Of a DNA stretch of 64,000 nucleotides, positions 54,811-62,845 are shown piece after piece. This stretch comes from JAXGQD01 sp040766665. GTDB lineage: Bacteria > Bacillota > Clostridia > Saccharofermentanales > Fastidiosipilaceae. The stretch lies in NCBI GenBank assembly GCA_040766665.1, contig JAXGQD010000003.1:124001-188000 (forward strand), read 5' to 3'. Each line of letters starts with the position of its first letter. Within the stretch, counting starts at the first letter, position 1. The notes below the pieces were generated by a model. That model did not search any database. It saw only the letters and a program-made list of their open reading frames with translations, and had not been told where the DNA came from. Position numbers and translations under genes: made by a program.

Positions 54811-55767
54811 ATGAACGATGTTAAGAAAAAGAACAATTTTTTAGGCATGGCCCTGAGGTCGGTAATGTACATCTTACTGGTCTTTATGATTCTTTATCTC
54901 TCCCTGGCCACGAATAAGTTTCTGACGATGGCCAATATCATGACGATTTTACGTCAAATTTCCATCACTTCGATTGTCGCTATCGGTATGACCATGATCA
55001 TCATCTTGGCTCAAATTGACTTGTCCGTCGGATCCACCGTGGCGATTTCCACTGTCCTTGTGGCGACCTTTATGCAGGCGGGTATACCCATCGTCTTGGC
55101 CATTATTTTGACCATTCTCGCCTCCGCATTAATCGGCCTTTTCTCTGGCTTCATCATCGCACGTTTTAACCTGCATGCTTTTCTGGTCACCTTGGCTTTG
55201 ATGACGGCCATTCGTGGCTTAGGCTACTTTATCACCGGAGGATATCCGAAAGGTGGGTTACCGCAAGCCTTTTCCGTAATCAGTGCCGGTTTTATCGGCC
55301 CGGTACCCTATACAGTTATTTATATGGCTATCATATATGCTGTTTTCATTTATATTCTGGGTCATACTGCATTTGGCCGCTCCATCTATGCAATAGGAGG
55401 CAACAAAGAGTCTTCACGCCTCTCCGGTATCAATGTCAATAAGGTCACCATCGCCGTCTTTACCATCAGCGGCGCACTCTGCGGCTTGGCAGGTGTCATC
55501 CTTTCTTCACGACTGCAGTCCGGTTCGCCCGATGCGGCACAGGGCTGGGAAATGGACGTGATCGCCGCTGCGGTCATCGGTGGTTCGAGTATGTACGGCG
55601 GTGTAGGTAAACTGCAGGGCACCCTCATCGGTATGCTGTTCATGGGTGTTTTAACCAACGGTATGGTCCTGCTCAGCATCAATCCATATATGCAAGATGT
55701 CATTAAAGGCATCGTCATCCTGATGGCCGTCATCCTTAACAGCTTGCAAAGCAGAAAAAACAAGTAA
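54811..55767 (+). CDS. Sugar ABC transporter permease (RbsC-like, second system)
   Basis: About 318 residues from ATG 54811, with GAGGAG 10 bases upstream; ATG 54802 in frame lies too close to that site. Many membrane segments and RbsC hallmarks: AIGMTMIIILAQIDLSVGS, FGRSIYAIGGNKESSRLSGINV, IAAAVIGGSSMYGGVGKLQGT. It forms the membrane pore of the importer. The next gene starts 22 bases later. Confidence 0.9.
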   Translation: MNDVKKKNNFLGMALRSVMYILLVFMILYLSLATNKFLTMANIMTILRQISITSIVAIGMTMIIILAQIDLSVGSTVAISTVLVATFMQAGIPIVLAIILTILASALIGLFSGFIIARFNLHAFLVTLALMTAIRGLGYFITGGYPKGGLPQAFSVISAGFIGPVPYTVIYMAIIYAVFIYILGHTAFGRSIYAIGGNKESSRLSGINVNKVTIAVFTISGALCGLAGVILSSRLQSGSPDAAQGWEMDVIAAAVIGGSSMYGGVGKLQGTLIGMLFMGVLTNGMVLLSINPYMQDVIKGIVILMAVILNSLQSRKNK

Positions 55768-55789
55768 TCAGGAAGAGGGGATTATACTA

Positions 55790-56827
55790 ATGAACAAAAA
55801 AGAACGCTTTCTCGCCACAATTAATCACGAAAAGGTGGACCGCAACGCCTCCTGGCTTGGGGTCCCAGCCCCCGAAGCTGTCGACGGACTTCTAGCCTAC
55901 TTCGGAGTTGATAGCCTCAAAGAAATGAAAGTTAAAATTGATGACGATATCTATGCGGTCGAAATGCCTTATCATTCTGAAACTAGCAACGCCATTTATA
56001 CGGCTTTGGATTTTGCCAAAAAATCGGAGCACCACTCCGACTTTGAGCGTACTCTGACGGCACCGGGCTTTTTCGAAGACATCGAAGATCCGGAGCTGGT
56101 CAACAGTTTTGACTGGCCTAATCCTGCAGAACACGTTTCGGTTGAGGAATCCAGAAAAGTGGTAGAGGACGTGCCCGAAGGATTTGTCACCATGGGCGTA
56201 CTCTGGTCCGCACATTTCCAGGACAGCTGCGCCGCTTTCGGTATGGAAACAGCCCTGGTCAATATGATGACTAATCCGGAAATGTACAAGGCGGTAGACG
56301 AGAAAATTGTCGACTTCTACTTGCAGGCCAACAAAATCTTTTACGAAGCGACCAAAGGCAAGCTAGACGCCGTGCTCTTCGGTAATGACATGGGAAGCCA
56401 GCGCGGCTTGATGCTCTCGCCGGAACTGATTCGCGAGTTTGTCATTCCCGGCACACGCCGCATCATCGCCCAAGCCAAAGAATATGGGCTGAAAGTGATT
56501 TACCACTCTTGCGGTTCCATCGAGCCGATCATTCCCGATTTGATTGAGGCAGGCGCTGACGTCATCCATCCCATACAGGCATTGGCAAAAGACATGGACC
56601 TCCCTTCACTCAACGAAAAATACGGTAAAACCGCCTTTTGCGGTGGCATCGATGCCCAAGAGCTCTTAGTCAACGGCACAGCCCAAGAAGTTTACGACAA
56701 AGTCATCGAACTGCGTCGTATCAAACCCACGGGTTTGATTGTCTCGCCCAGTCACGAGGCCATCCTCTCCGATATTCCGCCGGCCAACATCGAGGCTTTG
56801 TTTAAAGCTTGCCACGCGGAGATTTAG
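55790..56827 (+). CDS. UroD-family protein (MtaA/MtvB-like methyltransferase candidate)
   Basis: 345 residues of the uroporphyrinogen-decarboxylase superfamily, which also contains corrinoid-protein methyltransferases. The zinc-thiolate set of the methyltransferase branch is intact: His239 and Cys241 in YHSCGSI and Cys284 in FCGGID. The decarboxylase N-terminal arginine motif (RPPVW-type) is absent; the start reads KKERFLATINHEKVDR. It lies in a sugar-importer operon right before a rhamnose mutarotase, not with heme genes. Most economical reading: it moves a methyl group from, or to, a corrinoid protein, perhaps the one at 62.8 kb. The substrate is unknown; demethylation of an O-methyl sugar is an inference. 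Confidence 0.75.
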   Translation: MNKKERFLATINHEKVDRNASWLGVPAPEAVDGLLAYFGVDSLKEMKVKIDDDIYAVEMPYHSETSNAIYTALDFAKKSEHHSDFERTLTAPGFFEDIEDPELVNSFDWPNPAEHVSVEESRKVVEDVPEGFVTMGVLWSAHFQDSCAAFGMETALVNMMTNPEMYKAVDEKIVDFYLQANKIFYEATKGKLDAVLFGNDMGSQRGLMLSPELIREFVIPGTRRIIAQAKEYGLKVIYHSCGSIEPIIPDLIEAGADVIHPIQALAKDMDLPSLNEKYGKTAFCGGIDAQELLVNGTAQEVYDKVIELRRIKPTGLIVSPSHEAILSDIPPANIEALFKACHAEI

Positions 56828-56887
56828 CTTGGAGTTTTTGGCGAGGATTTTGCCAAACTTATTGGCATCATTAATTTGAGGTGAAAT

Positions 56888-57211
56888 ATGCAGAGGATTG
56901 CACAGGTCATCAGAATCAGCCCCGAAACCATCGAGGCTTATAAAAAGGAGCATGCCGCCGCATGGCCGGGAGTGCTCAAACAAATCAAAGCGAGCAATAT
57001 TCAGAATTATTCGATTTACTACCGCAACGGGCTGGCTTTTGCCTACTTTGAGTATGTGGGTGAGGACTTTGACGCGGATATGGCGGCGATGGCAGCAGAC
57101 CCGACCACACAGGCGTGGTGGGACGTGGTCAAGCCCTTGATGCAGCCACTGGACGACAGGAAAGAAGGCGAATTTTGGTCCGATATGGAAGAAGTCTTTC
57201 ATGTGGACTGA
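56888..57211 (+). CDS. rhaM: L-rhamnose mutarotase-like protein
   Basis: 107 residues, the normal RhaM length (about 104). Family features: RIAQVIRISPETIEAYKKEHAAAWPGVLKQIKASNIQNYSIYY with the catalytic His in KKEHAA, LAFAYFEYVGEDFDAD and a conserved TQAWWDVVKPLMQPL. It interconverts alpha and beta anomers of L-rhamnose; some family members accept related sugars. Its position after importer and UroD-family genes points to a rhamnose-like substrate for the operon. GAGGTG precedes the ATG. Isomerase and kinase genes for rhamnose are not in the window. Confidence 0.85.
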   Translation: MQRIAQVIRISPETIEAYKKEHAAAWPGVLKQIKASNIQNYSIYYRNGLAFAYFEYVGEDFDADMAAMAADPTTQAWWDVVKPLMQPLDDRKEGEFWSDMEEVFHVD

Positions 57212-57232
57212 GAGGAAAGTGGGAGAACGAGC

Positions 57233-57673
57233 ATGAGTCATATTTTTGATTTTGCCATACAGATGGAAAAAGACGGCGAGACGATGTATCAGGATTTTGC
57301 CAGACAGTGCAGGGACGAGAATCTCAGAGATTTTTTCCTGATCCTGGCTGATGAAGAGAAAAAACACGCTCAGCTTTTGGAGGTGCGCGAGAGCTATCGT
57401 GAAGAGGAAGCGCGCTTGGAGACGGTGACTGAAGCGGAGAATGTCTTCAAGACGAAGCTGAGTCAGGGCTTGCAGGAACCGCTACTGGATTTGCATCAGG
57501 CCGTCACATTGGCAAAAGCCGCCGAAGTCGAAAGCATCAAAATCTACGAAGCGCTCCTGAAAGAAACGACGATCCGTGCTGAGCAGCGTCTGTTGAATTT
57601 CATCATTGAGCAGGAAAAACAGCACATCCGCATGATCGCTGTTTTACGTGATCACATCATGGACCGCGCCTAG
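57233..57673 (+). CDS. Ferritin-like diiron protein (rubrerythrin-type domain)
   Basis: 146 residues forming a four-helix bundle with two pairs of carboxylate/His ligands: MEKDGE and DEEKKHAQ in the first half, AEVESIKIYE and EQEKQHIRM in the second. This matches the rubrerythrin domain; the C-terminal rubredoxin-like Cys4 domain of full rubrerythrin is missing. It likely removes peroxide or handles iron. It starts 21 bases after the mutarotase gene and ends the operon. A link to an oxygen-sensitive corrinoid/methyl-transfer pathway is possible but speculative. Confidence 0.8.
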   Translation: MSHIFDFAIQMEKDGETMYQDFARQCRDENLRDFFLILADEEKKHAQLLEVRESYREEEARLETVTEAENVFKTKLSQGLQEPLLDLHQAVTLAKAAEVESIKIYEALLKETTIRAEQRLLNFIIEQEKQHIRMIAVLRDHIMDRA

Positions 57674-57767
57674 CTTGCTTCTGGCAACTGGTGGGTGTGA
57701 CATGCTTAAAAATCCAGTGTACAGCTGTGAGCGGAATGTGACACCGCGGACAAATCGGCAAAAATTG

Positions 57768-57950
57768 CGTTAATCCAAGCGAAAGTCTTGGTTTGGGAGA
57801 AATTTCTCATGAAAAGCGGATTTTACCGTAGGTTTTTACGCTAATCCAAGTTAGCACAAGGTAACATCTTGGATTAATGGAAAAAGTGTCGGTAAATCCC
57901 GTAAACGACGTATCAAAACCCCAAAATTGGCCTGGTCCCTTGGATTAGCG
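57768..57950 (+). repeat. Nested palindromic element, copy B (TAATCCAAG family)
   Basis: Four arms: CGTTAATCCAAG (57768-57779), CGCTAATCCAAG (57839-57850), CTTGGATTAATG (57868-57879), CTTGGATTAGCG (57939-57950). Outer and inner pairs match with G-U tolerance. The central part (ACCGTAGG...TTTTTACG, loop TTAGCACAAGGTAACAT, then GGAAAAAGTGTCGGTAAA) aligns well with the reverse complement of copy A. Mismatches between pairing arms are all G-U compatible in at least one RNA orientation. Confidence 0.8.
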
Positions 57951-58013
57951 CCAATTTTGTCACGTCACGGATTTGGCAATGAAATCGTCGCGTTGCTGGC
58001 TTGCGACTCGCTC

Positions 58014-58142
58014 GGCTTCAAACGTCGCCTTGCCTGGGCGGCTGCGACTCCGCTCTGGCTTCAAACGTCGCGTCGCCTGGGCGGCTGCGACTCCGCTCTG
58101 GCTTCAAACGTCGCGTCGCCTGGGTGGCTGCGACTCCGCTCC
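58014..58142 (+). repeat. Three tandem copies of a 43-bp unit
   Basis: Units begin at 58014, 58057 and 58100 with GGCTTCAAACGTCGC and contain GGCTGCGACTCCGCT; differences between units are few. The region is G+C-richer than its surroundings. No function visible. Confidence 0.8.
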
Positions 58143-58180
58143 TCTGAATTTTATCAGGATGCGGTTTTTTAGCCCACTTT

Positions 58181-58361
58181 TTACGGGGATGTGGTTAAAA
58201 GTGCTTAAGGACGCCTGCCGAACATATCTAAAGGCTGTTTTAAGCCCACTTTTTACAGGGATGTGGTGGCGGCGACCACACAGTCGCAATTAGTGTCCTA
58301 AAATCGTCAGTTAGACTTGAGCAGAGACCCTAAAACCACTAGATTGACCACATCCCCGTAA
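58181..58361 (+). repeat. 181-bp inverted-repeat element, copy D
   Basis: Perfect terminal inverted repeats TTACGGGGATGTGG (58181-58194) and CCACATCCCCGTAA (58348-58361). Inner block AAAGGCTGTTTTAAGCCC...GGGATGTGGTGGCGGC matches copy C. The left end is preceded by a further TTTAGCCCACTTTTTAC, so the block is partly duplicated in tandem here. Confidence 0.8.
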
Positions 58362-58586
58362 TTTCTGTCCATAAATTAAGATAGCCGAAGGAGGCGAGCT
58401 AAAGAAGCCTCTTGGGCAGCTTTTTACAACAGTATTTTCGTTCTTGCGAGTGATCATTTGTAGGAATGGAAAAAATGTAGTAAAAACGAGATACGAGCAT
58501 CTACTTGAACGCTTTGAGGCAAGCTGATTTGCCAAAATCGGAAATTCTGTAGTTCAAACCCGCAATCCACCAATTCCAAAAATCCC

Positions 58587-58719
58587 GGAAACCCAAAGCC
58601 CAGCCCAAACCCTCCCCACTCCAACTTACACCCCGGAAACCCAAACCCTCCCCACTCCAACTTACACCCCGGAATCCCAACCCCTCCCCACCCCGACTGG
58701 CACCTCGGAAGCCCAAACC
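58587..58719 (+). repeat. C-run tandem array (36-bp unit) before the hydrolase gene
   Basis: Units beginning GGAAACCCAAA/GGAATCCCAA at 58587 (48 bp, with an internal 12-bp duplication), 58635, 58671 and 58707 (partial). Each carries CCCTCCCC and CACCCC runs, so the minus strand has dense G-runs able to form G-quadruplexes. It ends about 12 bases before the hydrolase ribosome site. Confidence 0.75.
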
Positions 58720-58736
58720 ACAAAGGAGACAAAAGC

Positions 58737-59597
58737 ATGTTGCACGAAACCTACACCCTTCCACTCCTGCCGGGTCAGACCCAAGCGGCCGTGCTGAAAA
58801 GCTACCGCTTTGAGGCTCCCGGAGAAAACAACAAGCGTTGGGAACTGCCGCAACGTTTGCCCGCCATTATCGTCTGCCCCGGAGGGTCCTATGTCGGTGG
58901 CTCGGCGAAAATGAAAGAGCCCGTCGCCCTGAAGTTCATGATGCAGGGTTACCAAGCATTTACGCTGGATTACGGTTACGGCGCTGAGTCGGAGTATCCT
59001 TTGCCACAGCTCAACCTGGCACGTGCTTTGATGCATTTGAGAGAGCAAGCCGCTCATTATCGCCTCGACCCCGATCGCATAGCGGTACTGGGCTTTAGTG
59101 CAGGCGGGCACTTGGCTAGCCTTTATGCCTCCACTTATCGAGACGCCCCTTGGCGCAAGCAAATCAATGCCCAGGACGAAGAACTGGCGGTGCAGGCGGT
59201 GCTTGCCGGCTATCCGGTACTACACTTGAGCGACTTTATTCAGTCCTTTGATGTGGAAGACTTGCATAAACGTTATGGCAAAATGTTCCAACGCGACCTG
59301 GCCGAGCGCGACCCTTATCGCATGCTGAATAAAGACAGCGCGGCGCATTTTATTTTTGCCTGCCGTGAAGACAACATCGTTAAAGCCTCAGCCACCCTGG
59401 CTTTTGTCGAAAAGGCTCTGGAGCTTGGCGTCAAGGTGGAATTTCACCTCTTTTCAGAGGGCGGACACGGCATTTCCACGGCCGATGCGCTTTCCATGCA
59501 GGGGCAGAATTACCCCAAGCGCACGGCTTTGTGGCTGCCGCTGGCGGTCAATTGGTTAAATGATCATTTTGCCTATCACTTTTATGACCTGCGCTGA
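58737..59597 (+). CDS. Alpha/beta hydrolase (carbohydrate-esterase-like)
   Basis: 286 residues. Oxyanion motif IIVCPGGSYVGGS near residue 45; nucleophile elbow VLGFSAGGHLAS (Ser in GFSAG) near residue 120; acid in FACREDNIV near 205; catalytic His in SEGGHGIS near 235. It belongs to the BD-FAE/acetylesterase-like branch of serine hydrolases, with no signal peptide, so it acts in the cytosol. It may deacylate imported sugars or small esters. GGAG lies 8 bases before the ATG. The leader is the unusual C-run array. Confidence 0.8.
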   Translation: MLHETYTLPLLPGQTQAAVLKSYRFEAPGENNKRWELPQRLPAIIVCPGGSYVGGSAKMKEPVALKFMMQGYQAFTLDYGYGAESEYPLPQLNLARALMHLREQAAHYRLDPDRIAVLGFSAGGHLASLYASTYRDAPWRKQINAQDEELAVQAVLAGYPVLHLSDFIQSFDVEDLHKRYGKMFQRDLAERDPYRMLNKDSAAHFIFACREDNIVKASATLAFVEKALELGVKVEFHLFSEGGHGISTADALSMQGQNYPKRTALWLPLAVNWLNDHFAYHFYDLR

Positions 59598-59990
59598 ACA
59601 TGATTGAAACGTTAGTATAAAAAGCCATAATAAGAATGATGGTTCGTAAAACGAGCCAAAATTCGCTGTCTGCTCAGAAAGATAAGCCCATAATGAATGT
59701 AAAATAGCGTTAGTTGTGGTTAATCTATCCTGACAATTGTATTAAGTGTGAACGATGATTCATATAATTGCTTGAAAACAATTCCGAGTTTTTCTATACT
59801 TGAGTGAAGAAAAATATAGAGGAGAGGAGTGGAAATCAGGGTCCTGAGTGGACTGGTCGCGGTTGAATCCTGATTACCTCGCGCTCGTCGGCCTACTTAC
59901 CGAATGAATTGCGGAGATCAAGGGTTTCTCTAATTATCGTTTGTTTTTTATTTTGCAAAAAAGAAAAAAAGAAAAGAAGAGGAAGGACGT
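59598..59990 (+). promoter_or_regulatory. Long structured leader before the PTS operon
   Basis: 393 bases without a gene. A core stem AATCAGG (59834-59840) / CCTGATT (59869-59875) encloses a GTCC...GGAC hairpin (59841-59853); G+C-rich single-stranded stretches and a purine-rich GGAGAGGAG lead precede and follow it. I do not recognise a known riboswitch class, and the B12-box is absent. It may be a regulatory RNA for the downstream operon. Confidence 0.35.
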
Positions 59991-61337
59991 ATGCAATACA
60001 TTCTTGATTTGTTACTTAAGCAAATTCTAGGTCAGTCATTCATCCTGCTTGCCTTGGTTGTTTTTATCGGCTACATCGCCATGAAACAAAAATTTTCCAA
60101 GGCGTTAATGGGTGCATTGAAAGCTTCAGTCGGTGTTATTGTCATGGGCATGGGCTCAGGCGCATTAATCGGTAACTTTAATAAACTCCTTACTGCAGTT
60201 ACTAATGCCACAGGCATCAAAGGTGCTGGCCTTAACACCTATCCTACGATGGTTGCGGCTTTTGAAAAAATGAACAATGCCATGGGCGGCACAGAAGCAG
60301 CCACCTGGGGTATTTACACCTTATTGGTCGGTTTCTTACTCAACATTCTCTTTGTTGCTTTACGTAAGTGGACAAGGATTAGTGCTGTGTATTTGACCGG
60401 TAACGCCATGCTTGTTCAAGCTGGTATTTCAACCTATATCGTTTGGCGTTTCCTGGGCACGGGCATGATTGCAACGGTGCTGATTGCCGCCTTGATTACC
60501 GCTATTTATTGGGGCGTTGGTGCGAGCTTGCTGATCAAGCCCACCAAAGAAATCACCAAAGCCGACTTTACCGTTGCTCACCAACAGATGTATGTCAGCT
60601 ATGTGGCAACCAAACTGGCTCCCAAAATTGGTAAACCTGAAGATGATATCGAAAAGAAAAAGATGCCCGAATCGCTCAATTTCTTGCAGGACAATATCAT
60701 CGCGACTCTGCTGGTCATGTTTGTTTCCGTTCTGGTCATTTTCCTGGTCATCGGCGGCGAAGGCATCGCTTGGTTGCGTGGACCTGAAGGACTCAATCAA
60801 GCCGGTTTGACGAACAATGTCGTCTTCCTACTTTGGATTGCCATTTCGTTGGCAGCCAATATTACGGTCTTGTTGAGCGGCGTTCGTATGTTCGTCGGTG
60901 AAATCATGGCCTCCTTTAAAGGTATTTCCGAGCGCTTGCTGCCCGGTGCTGTGGCCGGTGTGGACTGCGCCGCGATTTTCGCCTTTGCACCCAAATCGGT
61001 TGTGCTCGGCCTCTTAGGCGGTACCGTCGGCCAGATTCTCGGTGTGATTTTGCTGCTAGTTACCAAATCCCCGATCTTCCTGGTGCCTGGTTTCATCCCC
61101 CTGTTCTTTGATAACGCGACCATCGGCATTTTTGCCAATAAATACGGCGGATGGAAAGCGGCTTCAATTATTACTGTGCTTAACGGTTTGATTCAAATTA
61201 TGGGTTCCGCTCTGGCGGTCTCAATGCTGGATCTGACCTGGTGGCAAGGCAGTGCCGACTACGCCACGGTTTGGGTAGCGGTCATCGCCATCTTTAAGTT
61301 CATCGGCCAAGCGTTGGGCATTCCTGTTCAAGGCTAA
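59991..61337 (+). CDS. PTS EIIC component, UlaA/SgaT type
   Basis: 448 residues with about ten membrane segments. Strong stepwise similarity to ascorbate permease UlaA: LGYIAMKQKFSKALMGALKASVG-type N-terminus, VGVIVMGMGSGAL, TGNAMLVQAGI, IYWGVGASLLIKPTKEIT, ISERLLPGAVAGVDCAAIFAFAPKSVV, PGFIPLFFDNATIGIFANKYGGWKAA. The UlaA family transports and phosphorylates L-ascorbate or related polyols/lactones. Here it is followed not by ascorbate-catabolism genes but by an EIIB, a UroD-family protein and a corrinoid protein. An EIIA is not present in the cluster. AAGAGGAAGG precedes the ATG. Confidence 0.88.
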   Translation: MQYILDLLLKQILGQSFILLALVVFIGYIAMKQKFSKALMGALKASVGVIVMGMGSGALIGNFNKLLTAVTNATGIKGAGLNTYPTMVAAFEKMNNAMGGTEAATWGIYTLLVGFLLNILFVALRKWTRISAVYLTGNAMLVQAGISTYIVWRFLGTGMIATVLIAALITAIYWGVGASLLIKPTKEITKADFTVAHQQMYVSYVATKLAPKIGKPEDDIEKKKMPESLNFLQDNIIATLLVMFVSVLVIFLVIGGEGIAWLRGPEGLNQAGLTNNVVFLLWIAISLAANITVLLSGVRMFVGEIMASFKGISERLLPGAVAGVDCAAIFAFAPKSVVLGLLGGTVGQILGVILLLVTKSPIFLVPGFIPLFFDNATIGIFANKYGGWKAASIITVLNGLIQIMGSALAVSMLDLTWWQGSADYATVWVAVIAIFKFIGQALGIPVQG

Positions 61338-61464
61338 ATAATGTGAAAACAGCCTGAGGCTTTTGCCAAGGGCATCATAATGAAAATGGCAAACCTCTTG
61401 CAGGCAAAAGGCTCCCAAAAGCACTTTGTCGGCAAGAGGCAAACTATCTTTACGGAGGAAAATC

Positions 61465-61767
61465 ATGTTAAACATTTTATGCGTCTGCGGTAACGGTATG
61501 GGCACCAGCACCATCCTCAAAATTTCAGTCAAAGACATCTGTGCGAAAAATGGCATCAACTGCTCGGTCGAGTCCTGCGCTTTTGGTGAGGCGATGGCCT
61601 ACATCATGAACACTGACCTGGTATTAACCAGCCCGGAATGGTCCAGCATGCTGCCTGACAGCGATGCCATTATCGTCGAAACCAAAAACCTGATTGACAA
61701 AGCTGCCGTTGAAGAAGTTTTGGTCGCAGCAGTCAAAGAGCATTTCCCGAACGAAATCAGTCAATAA
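61465..61767 (+). CDS. PTS EIIB component, UlaB/SgaB type
   Basis: 100 residues from ATG 61465 with ACGGAGG before it. It opens MLNILCVCGNGMGTS, the phospho-cysteine loop of lactose/ascorbate-type EIIB proteins (Cys8 predicted to carry phosphate), followed by a short alpha/beta fold. It passes phosphate from an EIIA (encoded elsewhere) to the sugar carried by the EIIC encoded upstream. Confidence 0.88.
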   Translation: MLNILCVCGNGMGTSTILKISVKDICAKNGINCSVESCAFGEAMAYIMNTDLVLTSPEWSSMLPDSDAIIVETKNLIDKAAVEEVLVAAVKEHFPNEISQ

Positions 61768-61796
61768 ATCCGCATTTTAGCAAAGGAGACAACGAT

Positions 61797-62822
61797 ATGA
61801 ACAGTCTTGAAATCATGAGAGCCAACATTCATTTTAAGAACCCGGATCGCATCGGTCTGCGCTTTGACCGTATCGCCGGCGTTGGTGACGTAAAGCGTAT
61901 TTTCGTTTTGCCTCCGCGCGAGATGCACAAACCGGGACAAACCTATAGTTGCCAGAAAAAAATCCGCACCCCAAGCGGCGAGTACGACGAATGGGGCTGC
62001 CTCTGGCAGAGCGAGGATGAAACCGGTTCAGACATGGGTCAAGTCACCAACATTCCTTTGGAAGATTGGGACGATTTTGACAGCTTCAAATGGCCCGACC
62101 CGCATGCGGAAGGCCGTTTTGAAGGTTTGGAGGAAGCCCTGCAGGATGCAGAGTCGAAGAATCTCTATGTCCAATTAAACTCCCCGCAGTGTATTTTCGA
62201 GCGCATGCACTTTTTGCGCGGCTTTGAGGATACGCTGATTGATTGCATGGTTGAGCCGGAGAACATTGCCAAACTGGCAAAAGTTTTGGCCGACTTCCAA
62301 ATCGGCATCATCGAGCACGCCTATAAATTGGCACCGGGACGCATTCACTGCTACGACACCACAGACGACTGGGGTACTCAGACACAGTTAATGATGAATC
62401 CGGACATCTTCCGTGAGATTTTTAAACCGGAATACAAACGTGTCATTGATAAAGCACACGAGTGCGAAATGGACGTGCGTTTCCATACCGACGGTAAAAT
62501 CAACGATATCTTGGAAGACTTTATCGAACTGGGTATCGATATTCTGAACATTCATCAACCGCGTCTCGTGGGTATTGATGAAGTCAGCAAAGTGGCTCAG
62601 GGCAAAATCTGCTTCGAAGCAGCCATTGACATCCAAGCAACCTTACCTACCGGTGACAAAGCGAAAATCGAAGAGGAAGCCAAAGAGCTCTGCGAAAAGT
62701 GGGGTAGTCCACAAGGCGGCTTAATTGGTGTAGAATATGGTTATCTGGGAGCAATCGGAACAACGAAGGAATCCATGCTTTATGCGCTGGAGATGTTCCG
62801 TAAGTATGGGACTTTTCGATAA
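61797..62822 (+). CDS. UroD-family corrinoid methyltransferase candidate (second copy)
   Basis: 341 residues, UroD superfamily (COG0407-like). It starts SLEIMRANIHFKNPDRIGLRF and has a TDDWGTQTQLMMNPDIF block. At the metal site the usual His-x-Cys is His230-x-Asp232 (FHTDGKIND), with Cys272 (ICFEAAID) kept; the paralogue at 55.8 kb has His-x-Cys...Cys. Directly followed by a corrinoid protein gene (23 bases later) and preceded by PTS genes (29 bases), so it is almost certainly the methyltransferase partner of that corrinoid protein. As in MtvB-like demethylases, it could take the methyl group from the substrate itself. Substrate unknown. Confidence 0.8.
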   Translation: MNSLEIMRANIHFKNPDRIGLRFDRIAGVGDVKRIFVLPPREMHKPGQTYSCQKKIRTPSGEYDEWGCLWQSEDETGSDMGQVTNIPLEDWDDFDSFKWPDPHAEGRFEGLEEALQDAESKNLYVQLNSPQCIFERMHFLRGFEDTLIDCMVEPENIAKLAKVLADFQIGIIEHAYKLAPGRIHCYDTTDDWGTQTQLMMNPDIFREIFKPEYKRVIDKAHECEMDVRFHTDGKINDILEDFIELGIDILNIHQPRLVGIDEVSKVAQGKICFEAAIDIQATLPTGDKAKIEEEAKELCEKWGSPQGGLIGVEYGYLGAIGTTKESMLYALEMFRKYGTFR

Positions 62823-62845
62823 AACATCATTGTAGGAGAAACTTT

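Larger units (their letters stand above)
57674..58736. other. Repeat-packed intergenic island
   Basis: About 1.06 kb without a credible gene. It holds in order: TAATCCAAG element copy B, a 43-bp triplicate, TTACGGGG element copy D, and a C-run array leading up to the hydrolase gene. ORFs on either strand here are by-products of the repeats. Confidence 0.75.

Noticed and set aside
58454..58764. Minus-strand Gly-rich ORFs with repeated WGGFGFPGCKLE-like units
   Set aside because: They arise from translating the 36-bp C-run array; no start site context and no known family.
59855..59875. T-arm-like GGTTGAATCC suggesting a tRNA
   Set aside because: No matching acceptor, anticodon or D-arm can be folded around it.
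59598..59990. Cobalamin riboswitch before the corrinoid operon
   Set aside because: The conserved B12-box (GCCACTG) and its context are absent.
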